Source: Scatophagus argus (taxonomy: Eukaryota > Chordata > Actinopteri > Scatophagidae). Taken from it: DNA of 64,000 nucleotides. The stretch lies in assembly GCF_020382885.2 (NCBI RefSeq), contig NC_058512.1, positions 6,226,802 to 6,290,801 of the forward strand, read 5' to 3'. This document shows positions 51,746 to 61,628 of the stretch, in pieces (within the stretch, counting starts at the first letter, position 1; every line of letters begins with the position of its first letter). The translations under genes were made by a program, and so were the position numbers. The notes under the pieces are model-generated. The model searched no databases, was not told where the DNA came from, and saw only the letters and a program-made list of their open reading frames with translations.

Positions 51746-52173
51746 TGAAATAATGTAGATCACAATCAAAGGAGCTGACAGGAGGTGTTGTTGCTGCTTG
51801 GTTGCATCAAACGGCAAAATACTACTAATAATTTCAAGATAATTAGCATGTGTGCCCTCATGTTTGCATGTATTTTATTTATCCATACACTAGAGTTGAT
51901 GGAAAGAGAATTACAGTGTTAGGAGTGATCTCAAGCTTAATTAATTTTTTTAATTTTTTGTTTTTCAATGTAAACTAGCAAAATATACTGCAGTTTAGTT
52001 GCAGGTGAGTATTTCTGAAATGTTTTAGGGTTCAGCGGTATTAGTGATGCAGTGATAGGGTGAAATGAAACGAGAGCTGTCTCCTCCCCACCTCTCATCC
52101 TTCCGTCAATCATCCTCCCACCACACAATAGCACAGCATGAACGGTGGCTCCAACGGGGGATAAACAAGACTC

Positions 52174-52477
52174 TAATCCCGCTCCTCTTTCTCTCTCCAC
52201 TCTGCTTGGTCTCAGCAGTATAAGCTGCACACAGGCCGGGCCGTACTTTACTAATATGATTAAGCACCAGTGGGTGGAAGCAGCATATGTGTGGTCCCAA
52301 ACTGAGCACACCCACCTCGAAAACCACTTTTATGATGAGTACTGCACGTAGTTCCTTCAAAGAAAGCATCAAAGTGTCAAATTTAATGAAGAGAAACATC
52401 TACAAAGGTCTCCATGATTTAAAAATAGAGAGAAAACAGGCCATCTGCCTCTTAGCATAGCGGAGCAGGGAGGATTA
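52174..52477 (+). promoter_or_regulatory. cplx4: OTX/CRX-type motifs upstream of cplx4
   Basis: TAATCC at 52174-52179 and GGATTA at 52472-52477 are the binding core of the photoreceptor factors CRX and OTX2. They lie about 540 and 240 bases before the start codon. Complexin 4 is known to be made in retinal photoreceptors, so the sites fit, but six-base motifs are common by chance. Confidence 0.35.
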
Positions 52478-52711
52478 AATCCAGATTATGGCTGAGGCAA
52501 AATGTTGTGTGCGTGTCAGTGTGTGTGTATGTGTCTGTTGCTTGTCATCAGTGTGTCCTTGGCTCCATAGTCAAGCAGCAGGTTAGCTAGAGAGCTACCA
52601 CTGGATTTGACAGCTATAGGAAGGCGAACCGGAGGGCACCATTAAGGGGAGCAGCATCCTTTTCACCTAAATATTCTCGTCCTCGCTGAGTACACAGTCA
52701 CACAACTCGAG

Positions 52712-55700
52712 ATGGCTTTCTTGCTGAAGAGCATGATCGGGAACCCCTTGTCAGGAATGGGTCTTGGTGGTGGAGGTGACAAAGAAGAGGAGGCCACCCC
52801 CTCAGATCCAGCCAAAGCAGCAGGGATGACACGGGAGGAGTATGAAGAGTACCAAAAACAGTTGGTGGAGGAGAAGTAAGTAGCAACACAGACTCTTCTC
52901 CACTTTGAATTGATGCCACTGACCATTTGAAAAAAAAAAACCTTTATGGCTGTAGAATGTACAATCTGACCTTGACCAGCTGTTTTCTACTGCATTACAA
53001 CCGTTCATTGTTTTCTTTTTGACCTGTTTGACACTACACACACCTTTATTCTTTAATATACACCTAACTCAATAAACACTCCGGAATTTCTAATTGTCAC
53101 GAGTTTACAATCTGCAAGGTTTGAGAGATGCATCTGTTGCTGAAGGTCACAGCAGAAGAACCACCATACTGGATCTTGTCTTATTTCCTGAATATCCTAC
53201 ATAACAACCCACTGAGGCTAAAGGTCATAGTGGGACCAGATCAATAAACTCCCACAATCTGTATCTGTGTCATAAGCATTTGTGGGTAACATTTTGAGGT
53301 ACTTTCAGGTTTTGAAAACAACTGAGTAAGGAATTGTTAAATGGCAGCTCAAAAATGAGGACTTTAAGGACACCAGTGTTGCAACATTGAAGCTAAAACA
53401 CTGAAAAGCAAATTTAAATCATCACAGTCCTGCAAAATTATATTTACTTTATTTGGATCACCATTTGAGGCCACTACTGTGGCAATGAGTCTACATAAAA
53501 AAACAGTTAGTTTTCTACAATATCAACACAGATGCTTCTGTAAAACATTATACTGTGACTCATGGTTTATTTTCTGTGGAGTATCTAATGAACTTATTTT
53601 CATAGGCTTTTAAAACTTTTTAAAACAGAAATGTAAGCAGCAGGTCCACCAGTCTTGTGTCAGGCTCCAGTTCCTTTCACTAAAGCAGACACTGAAGTAA
53701 TAAAATGCACTAAATTCCTAAATTGCATTTTAAAGAAATTATGTAAACATTAAATATTTTATTTTAAAATATAACAAACACAGAACTCTTTTAGATTTCT
53801 GCAGCATTAAGTAGATCCAGTCAGTCTGTATTACATAACAAGATTAATCCAGCCCCACTCTAATGTTTGGGAAATGACTTTACTTGTTTTAAAAGACAAC
53901 ACAAAATAACAATGGTCTCCATAACCATAACAGTAGATTTCTAGTAACGTATTCTGATCTACAGCAACCAAAATCCTGCTGCACACAAATGTTAGATGCA
54001 CATTATACGGATGTGAAGGACTCGATGCTCCTCCTACAAATTGTACATGTAAATCTGTAATCTGTCCCGGCAGAATAAGCATTTAAACAAATACAGTATG
54101 GCATAGTTTCTTGATGATGTCTTAGACACCTCGGTCCACTGCATTGTTGTTTCACTACAGCTCAAGTTGCAGAGTCTTGGCTTGATTGTAAATCTGCTTG
54201 ACTCAGTCTGGACTGATAATCCCATCTTTAATTGGCTGAGGGAAAGTATGTGAGTCTCGCCTTGAAAATGCAGGAATACCCTGGATGTCACAAAGTGCAG
54301 CTTCTTGAAAACACACTGAGAGCTCAAAAAAAATAATGAGCTTTGTTAAACTGATTCAAAATGAAAAACTTGAATCACTACCTTAACATTGGAGTCACTG
54401 TGAGATAAATGAATTTCGATGCACCTTGTTAAAACTGCAAAAGTGAAACGAGGTCAAATATTTAAGCTGTTTTCATCTAGTGGAATATAAGACACTTCTT
54501 AGACAACCTGCTATCAGACTAAAGTGTGCAACAGACCCACCGGTCCGCCTTGTTTGCCGCCCCTGTAGGCGTGAAAAGTACTCATTATCATTCCATGGTT
54601 AAGTTAGTGGTTGTTTGTTTTAACAAATAAAGCTGGCTATGAAACATTTCAGCTGAAGGATGCAGTTTGGTTGGGTTTAGTCAGAAGGTTAAGGAAAAGA
54701 TCATGGTACCTCATGCAAGTTAAGTAGGTTACGTAAGTTGAAATAAATCAATGTTTGGCTTTTGATTTCATGCAGGACATGAACCCTGGTCTCCTAGTTT
54801 TACGTCCTCTGTTTGACCAATCTTTATGTGGACTCTTTATACTATGTTCAATGCTGCACCTTCATTCAGGTTTGTGTTTTGCATACCTAGACGAGGCAAA
54901 ACATGGCACTGGCACTGCATCCTCTAACAGACTGGTGGGTCTATCATAGACTTTGGTGGGCTGTATAAGACCACACCTAAACATATGAAAACGCATATAC
55001 TTTTGAAACAGATTTCTTTGATGTTTACACCAGTTTTGGGAGGTTAATAATAGTCCATGTTGAATGAAAAGCCAAAAATATACCTGTATGTGTGTCTAAG
55101 CAAGATTCAAATACAATTAAAGCAAAACAGAATGAGCCACAAGTTTTGGGAGCGGGGACAGTTTTTCATAAAAATCAAAATGCTGAAAAATCTGTTATGC
55201 TGCATTGAGCTGCTGATGCACTGAAGACAGACAAGAGCTCATGCACAAACACAAGGTTATAAAATTCCACCTTCTGGTATTTTCTTGTGGCTTTTACTTG
55301 TGCATTTTCCAGTAAAGAGATTAAAAGGAACCGGGGATGTCATACAGATCGAGGGTTACTGTGCTGTGATTATATATTTTTTTCTGTTTCTTTTCAGGAT
55401 GGAAAGAGATGCAGATTTCTTACACAAGAAGGCAGAGAGGGCAACACTCAGGGTGTGTCTCAGAGAAAAGTACAGGCTGCCAAAGGTAACGTTTTTATCC
55501 CTGCAGTTCATATTATAGTTCATAGTATTATGTATCTGTGGGATTGTGGCTGGCTAACAATGAAAAACAAGGTTATCTGATGAAGTAGCGTGATATTCAA
55601 ATGTAACTGGTCATGGAATTCATATATTTTCATTTGACAGTTTTTATTTGTGTGAATCGCATTTAAATAGGTATCAAAAAACTAGCTTGATTGTTTACAT

Positions 55701-58287
55701 TGTCATCCATTATATCCATGGATCGATGCAGACGGTTACAGTAGTTGACAAAAACATTACAGTAAACAGGATTGGGTCATATTACTTTGAAAAGTACTCA
55801 GAACTCAAGAAGAGAATTTATTACAAATGTTCATCTTCCCTTTTCAATGTCAATAAAAAGGAATAAAAACTTCAGAAGCATAATTTAAAAACATAGCAGA
55901 TAGTCACCATTAACAAAACTGACAGCATGAGACGGCATGAGAGATGCCAAGGAACTATAATCTAATTACCCATTTTTTTTTCAAATGTAATCTTAGCTGA
56001 TTATAGTTACTTATTTTCATAATCTGATTACATAATCCCGATTATATGTAATCTGTTACTATCAACGCCTGATTTCAAAGTAGTGTTTATAAATACAAAA
56101 CAAGAGGTGTTAAAATAAAGTGTTACCAACTGCTTTAGGTTTCATTTCCTTTTTGCCATCAGATCATATTCTCCTGTTCTCTGTCTTTTAATTAAAACTG
56201 GTAATTATGATCGACAGCCCTTATAAAAATGGCTTTTAAAGTGTCCTCCTGATTGCGCAGGTAGAACAACCAATAGCCACTTCATCTTTATCTAACAGCA
56301 GCACTTGGCAATTGCAGCTTGGTCGACAGGAGGTGGAAGCCATTGCCAACAGATTAGCGAGAAAGACGTTCAAGCAGCATCCCGGAGACGTTAGCCTGTG
56401 TGTCCCATATTGCACCTTGAGTCTTACAAAGCCAAATGCCACTGAGCAGGTGTCCCAGGCTCATTAGGGAGCAACAAGCTGTGTGAACTGGCTTTCAGGA
56501 ACTCACAACATCTACTTTAGTTTACGTGAACCGAGCATTTTCACAATTTTAAGGGACTGTCAAAGGAAAGTAAGCTGTAATGGAAGGAGCAAAAAAGGTA
56601 TGTTGGAATTTAATTGAAGTTGTTTAAAGATAAATACCAGTGGAGTATCTCCTACCGGTGAAAACATGCATGGGATGAACTTTGTGTTTTTATGTCAAAA
56701 GAGCAAACTCTAATACAGCTTTTCTCATGCCTTGTTTTTAATTCATGTGAACGCAGTGATAACCTTGGAAGCTGGAGGCCTTTTGAATAGTCTCAGCATA
56801 TTGTTCATTTTTCTGGTTTAAACAAAGGGCCCACTTCTTTCAGTTGTCTTTTAAATTGAACCAACACACATATGATGAGGAAAATGGCAGGCCATACATA
56901 CAAATCTAATTATTTCCAACAAATGATGTTTACATTGCATGCCAGCTTGAAGAAAGAACAAATGACAATGAAATGACGTGTGTTTATTAGAAGTGAAATG
57001 TGCATTTTAAATGGGTTTCCAACAACAATAAGGCCCCTAAAGAGATCCTGTTGTGTTGATTCTTTTATTGTAACTGGTAGGAGGCTGACTACACACAAAC
57101 ATGCTATCAAGTGTGAGTCAGACACAATATATATATATATGTATGTATATTTTTTTAAGGGAACATTAAACGTCTGAGCAGAAACAGGAAATTAATCTAA
57201 TGGAATTAGAGTCTCGTGCAAAGCTATAGAAGATATCTTTAGACTATCGTTGGGATTCGGAGAGGAAAGGCTAAGGCAGGGCTGAGATAATCCCACAGAT
57301 TGACATTTAAAGTAGTCACAGTGGTAACTATTGCATGACTGTTTCAGATTGTAAGTGATTAGATTGAGTCTGTTGGAAGGCCTTTAAACTGAGCATTTAT
57401 ACAGTATGTGCAATGGTGCATGAAGTGTGAAGAAAAGTGCAGCAAAGTTGAAGTAGACTCACAAAGTGAAGAAAACGGAGACAGCTGAACATCCTGCTGC
57501 TTGAATGTGGATTAAGACAGATCCTGGACTTCATCTCTTTGTTTGTTTCAAAGTTTGCCTGATTGCTTGGTGAATGATTTGAATTCAAAACCCAACAAAT
57601 TAGGTTCATGTACGGCAGTTTAGAGGTATGTGCTCTGAGAAAACAGTGTTTCGTATGATGTTTGTATGTTGTGGAAATCAGGCAGGCAGAAAGTATGTTA
57701 ATCCTATAAGTCAGACATCATGTTGTTTACTTCTGTAAATAATAACTCGCAGTTTTTGTTGTAACCAGTGAAAACAAAAAATAATTCCCTCCTTCATGTC
57801 TGGTACTAGAAAGTTTATAGTATTATCCTGAAATGACGTTATGGAGAATATTTTTTTTGATAGTAAATGCTGTAAATGTCATAAAGTCTCAATTTAATTA
57901 TCCACCAGCTTTTCCAACCTTTCTGACCTGTTTCATGTTTCAAAGATTTTGTGTACCAAATAATCATTACTTCAAAAGTGATAAAACAGAGACTTCTTTG
58001 TCCTCAATATGGAAAAACGTTCTCACCGTCGCTTTCTGCCTTGATGTTGTCGTCTGCAGAGCGAGCAGGATGAGAACATGATCGAGATGGCCGGGGACGA
58101 CGTGGACGTGCCCGAGGAGCTGCTCAAGATGGTGGATGAGGACGCCACAGAGGAGGAGGGCAAGGACTCCATCATGGGCCAGTTTCAAAACTTGCAGAAC
58201 ATGGACATGGACCAGCTGAAGGAGAAGGCCTCAGCCACCGTCACCGAGCTGAAGAGCAAAGCGGAGGAGAAGTGCTCCGTCATGTGA
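52712..58287 (+). CDS. cplx4: Complexin 4 (3 exons)
   Basis: Exons: 52712-52875, 55398-55485, 58060-58287; 480 bases, 159 aa (human 160). Phases agree and splice sites are GT-AG. The N-terminus ([13 protein letters not shown]) precedes a Gly-rich linker, then [17 protein letters not shown] (the accessory helix region) and the SNARE-binding central helix in exon 2 ([20 protein letters not shown]). Exon 3 holds an acidic stretch, a C-terminal amphipathic helix and the CAAX box CSVM (156-159), predicted to be farnesylated. Known role: complexins 3 and 4 clamp and prime SNARE complexes at retinal ribbon synapses and, unlike complexins 1 and 2, are membrane-anchored through the CAAX box. Start context has G at -3 and G at +4. 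The gene could be one of two teleost paralogues (cplx4a/b). The lman1-rax position supports the chr18-type CPLX4 orthologue. Confidence 0.96.
52876..55397 (+). other. cplx4: cplx4 intron 1
   Basis: A 2.5 kb AT-rich intron. Nothing coding is recognised. The frames in it are short and without motifs. Confidence 0.6.
55486..58059 (+). other. cplx4: cplx4 intron 2
   Basis: A 2.6 kb intron. It contains a fish repeat fragment at about 55955-56075 ('taatctaattaccca', 'gtaatctgttact' phrases) and an unexplained open segment at 56261-56467 that begins after GCGCAG (see findings). The remainder is AT-rich. Confidence 0.55.
55955..56075 (+). repeat. Common teleost repeat fragment ('attacatgtaatctgttac' type)
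   Basis: Repeated 'taatct-attac' phrases ending 'gtaatctgttactatcaacg' resemble the end of a widespread fish repeat ('...GTAATCCGTTACTCCCCAACACTG'). Recognised from memory. Confidence 0.45.
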
Positions 58288-58587
58288 ATGGCCAGCGGCG
58301 TCGCCTGGGTTTGAATAACGAAGAGGAAAAAGAAGAAGAAGAGGAAGGGAGAAGGGAAGGACCCAAGAAAATTCCAACACTTCAAGACGATCTGCAGAGT
58401 GAGCGTTCCAGCATCCTGTGACACTGTAAACCGCCTACGACGTTTATACTTTTATTATAAGCACAAAAAAAAAGCAAATCCTCTTTCTCTGATAAAAATG
58501 AAGTCTGGCCACACACAGTCTGCATATACTGAAGGATTTAAGTGTCCCTGTTAGTTACTGAATGGGTCATTTACAACTTATCACTGC

Positions 58588-58593
58588 AATAAA
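58588..58593 (+). promoter_or_regulatory. cplx4: cplx4 polyadenylation signal (AATAAA)
   Basis: Canonical AATAAA about 300 bases after the cplx4 stop codon, the first such hexamer downstream. Confidence 0.6.
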
Positions 58594-59734
58594 CTGAAAA
58601 TACTTTCAATTAAAACCAGGGTGCCCCATTTCTCCTCCTTGGGCATTTTCTTTAGATAAATTATCTAGACATGTGATTTTCCCTGTCAAGTATTGCTTTT
58701 CATAGTCACAGGCTTCAATATGTATTTAATTCAAAAATTATGATTATTTGTGATATGATGTTCATTTTTTTTCTGTTGTAAAACGGGACAGTTAAGTCTC
58801 TAAAAGTGTGATTTTCAGTCAAATAAATAACAATACACAAAGACTTGCTTATAAAAACCAACCTTGTTTAAGTTAAAAATTCAATCCTGTCTGAGTGTTT
58901 CAACTTTCCTTTTGGTTTGCTGGTTGTTCTAGATTTTTTTTTTTTTTTTTTTTTGTATGTGGTGTTTGAATAAATTATGATATTTAGCTTCTTTTTTTTT
59001 TTTTGGTGTTGATTTATTTTAAATTTGTCCACACACACATTTTAATCCCAATAAAACACTTGAGCCTGAAACATTTCAAAAGACATTTGCAGATTTGCAC
59101 AAATCACAGTTTCAAAAAACTGAGTTATTTATTCCATATAATTAAAACAATGTACATAAACACAAATAAAACATATGTAGGTACTTCAAACTGAGAACAC
59201 AAATGTATTGTTTAAAATAAAGATGTATATTGATTACATGAAACTTGTCTGTGTGTGCTGTGAAAATGAGTGCGAAAAAACAAACTTAATTCCTTCATAT
59301 GTCAGTCATTCAAACTTCATATTTTTGTGTAAGTCAGTTATTACTCATTTAAGCTATCAAGGATCCTCATTTTTGTTACGCTTTTTAAATGTATTAAATA
59401 TCTCATTTCAAATCCTCAGCAGCTTTTAAAATGGTCATCCGCACTGATATTCTATTGTACAGCCATTAAACATTTAAGATTAATACAATTAATCCCATCT
59501 ACCTGAATCAGGGCTAATGCAGTGAATAAAGAAAAAAGGTCTTAATTTAATTGGGCATTATCCAAACACTTGTTAGGGATGATTAGGAAGGACGGAAAAG
59601 GGGGGTAGGGTGGGGGAATCCTCAACATGTAGAGTTTCACATGAACCCAAGTTTAAACGGCTGTGGATTTATAAAGTCTGGAGATTACCATCTAATAGGA
59701 TCAGCACAGCCAAGGTTGTCATCCTGTGCCCCCC

Positions 59735-59735
<1 letters not shown>

Positions 59736-59780
<45 letters not shown>

Positions 59781-59806
59781 CTTTATCTTTATCTTTATCT
59801 CTCTCC
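59736..59806. repeat. (CT)n and (TTTATC)n microsatellite
   Basis: About 41 bases of CT repeats directly followed by four TATCTT/TTTATC units ending at about 59806. Serine/leucine- and arginine/glutamate-repeat frames across it are artefacts. Confidence 0.93.
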
Positions 59807-60309
59807 AGATGAGAATACAGCAGGACAAACTCAAGTCTTGCGATGTCACATGTCTCATTCTTCATTTTACAGGGAAAGGAAGTTAACAGATAACAGCTTC
59901 TGGGTGCTTCCTGTTTCGGCCTTTCATAGGAGGAATGTTTTCTCCTAATTCTGTTTGCTTTGCCCTCATGTCGTTTTATCACTCTTTTTCTTTCCTGTGT
60001 GGGAAAGCAGGGACAAAATCTTGTGGAAAGACTTTCCTGAAGAGCAAAAGGCTGGTGTGGCTGTCCACAGTTGTGTGTGCTGGGGCTCAAGGTTTGAATT
60101 TAAGCCACATTAAACATTAAATTAAACATAGTAAGATTGAATCAAATGTTTCAGCATTCAGTCATTGTTTTATCTTGGAGTCGCTGCTCCAGGACAAGAA
60201 ATAGTCCAGCACACAACTATCAGAAAAACCAAAACGATCTTTTTGTGTAAAATTGAACTGAAGAGGCATAATGTGTTAATTAATGAGTCTGAAACGTGCT
60301 GGTGGGTGA

Positions 60310-60425
60310 ACTGTTTTCACACCTTTGGACAGAGCCAGTTCAAGTCTGTCTACTAAGATAAGCTAACGAGCTGCAAGCTGTAGCTTCGTGTTTGTCGGAC
60401 GGATAACAGCTCGGATTGAAAAACA
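60310..60425 (-). mobile_element. MITE-like repeat fragment (reverse of the 16.7 kb copy)
   Basis: Contains 'cctttggacagagccagttc', 'ctaagataagctaacgagct' and 'gcaagctgtagcttcgtgtt', complements of the cttagcataaag/ccaaagg phrases of the repeat at 16703-17050. Confidence 0.5.
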
Positions 60426-60639
60426 GAGACTTTTAATTTAATGATTTTAAGTAACCTTCGTGATATTTTCTGTCTCTGTCGTCTCTTCGTTGGTATTGTG
60501 GTGCTGTGAACACTGCTGAGTGCTGCAGTATCTTCATTCACCACAACTGAATAAGGTACAGCTTAAGAATCTGAGCTCATACTTTGTGTGGTGTATTAAA
60601 ACGTCTTCAGAGCTCTTCTGCATAAATAAAGTTTTTTCA

Positions 60640-60960
60640 TGTGTGTGTCCCACAGCTTTTTTGGTGCCCAGTTAGCATCTCCCCCCTCTGACCCCCCCTC
60701 TTCTCTCGGGCAAACAAAGGATAAAGTCACCTTCTGTAATTAGGAAAAGCTAAATAGTTTTAGGGGTTTTAACTCTTTTGAGTAAAATAATGTAATCCCC
60801 TTAAACAGGATTACCACACTGCTGTCAATCTTTGTTTGTCGTTAAGTGGTTATAGCCCAAATTTGTTATTGTTTGGGCTTTGTTACCCCCTTTGACTAAA
60901 CACCTACAGGAAACTGGTTAAAGAAACTGTGCCTTATGACTCATTAGTACGTGACTTAAT
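60640..60960 (+). promoter_or_regulatory. rax: Candidate rax eye-field enhancer (OTX + SOX motif cluster)
   Basis: Within 125 bases lie AACAAAGG (60713-60720, SOX type), TAATTA (60737-60742, homeodomain), TAATCC (60793-60798, OTX), GGATTA (60808-60813, OTX on the other strand, 9 bases on) and CTTTGTT (60830-60836, SOX on the other strand). Work on Xenopus Rax showed an upstream conserved element driven jointly by Otx2 and Sox2. The cluster is 0.8-0.9 kb upstream of the rax start and is free of repeats. Homology to the Xenopus element is inference and needs alignment. Confidence 0.5.
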
Positions 60961-61446
60961 TGATTTTTGATGAGTCTATAAAAGTATTCAAGTGTCTTTT
61001 CAGTACGCAGCACCAGGTGAGGGATTTTTATTCCTGTATGTCCCAAAAACAAATAAATAAATGAAATGTCTATTCGGTTTGGCAACAATATCTTGACGCT
61101 TTGATTAAATATTAAGCTGTCATCTTGCAATCTGTGTCTTGACCAGAAATCTTGTAATTATGATTTTGTTGTACCTTAATCTGCGGGCCTAATCTTCCTC
61201 CTTTTTTTTTCCACAGACTGACATGAACATGACATCTGGAGGAGTGGAAAGATGGTTTTAAGATTTATGTAAGTCGCTTTAGAGCCAGCATCTGACTGAT
61301 GCACTTGAGATGGGGAGGAGTTAGGGAGTGTGTGCGCTGGTGCCTGCATGGGTGCACAGTTACCCCTAAATCCAGGGCCAACAGGACGTCCCCTCTCTGA
61401 CGTGCGGCGGGGGTGCCGGGGGAGCACCCGCAACACCAGGCGCTGC

Positions 61447-61628
61447 TTTAAAAGCCCCCTCTGTCCACTCTGCGAGACGGTCCTACTTGTCTCTTGCGCG
61501 CAAGTTTATCAGCAGCTCTGACAGGCTACGATTTGAAACTTCAAACTTTGTCCAACACAAAAGGGCAGCGGTAAATTTAAGAGAAAAAAATTGTAATTTT
61601 TGGCCTTCTTTTCGGACTTCGTCAACAA
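61447..61628 (+). promoter_or_regulatory. rax: rax core promoter and 5' leader
   Basis: A TATA-like TTTAAAAG at 61447-61454 follows a GC-rich stretch (61380-61445). Start of transcription would be expected near 61475-61480, giving a leader of about 150 bases. A second TATA-like box (TATAAAAG, 60977-60984) lies about 470 bases further upstream. Confidence 0.45.

Larger units (their letters stand above)
50503..52711 (+). other. lman1 3' UTR and cplx4 upstream region
   Basis: No gene. Candidate lman1 polyadenylation hexamers are ATTAAA at 51370-51375, AATAAA at 51474-51479 and AATAAA at 51521-51526; which is used cannot be told. A reversed fish interspersed repeat follows at about 51545-51745. 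From about 52050 the sequence becomes unique and contains OTX/CRX-type motifs (TAATCC 52174-52179; GGATTA 52472-52477) before the cplx4 leader. Confidence 0.55.
58594..61446. other. cplx4-rax intergenic spacer
   Basis: About 2.9 kb without a gene. Contents in order: poly-T runs near 58931-58955 and 58991-59004; AT-rich sequence with a possible conserved stretch (59440-59620); a CT/TTTATC microsatellite (59736-59806); a reversed MITE fragment (about 60310-60425); a dense cluster of OTX-type and SOX-type motifs (60640-60960); a TATA-like box at 60977-60984; and the rax promoter region. Confidence 0.6.

Noticed and set aside
59610..60090. Ser-Leu and Arg-Glu repeat frames
   Set aside because: Translations of the CT/TTTATC microsatellite.
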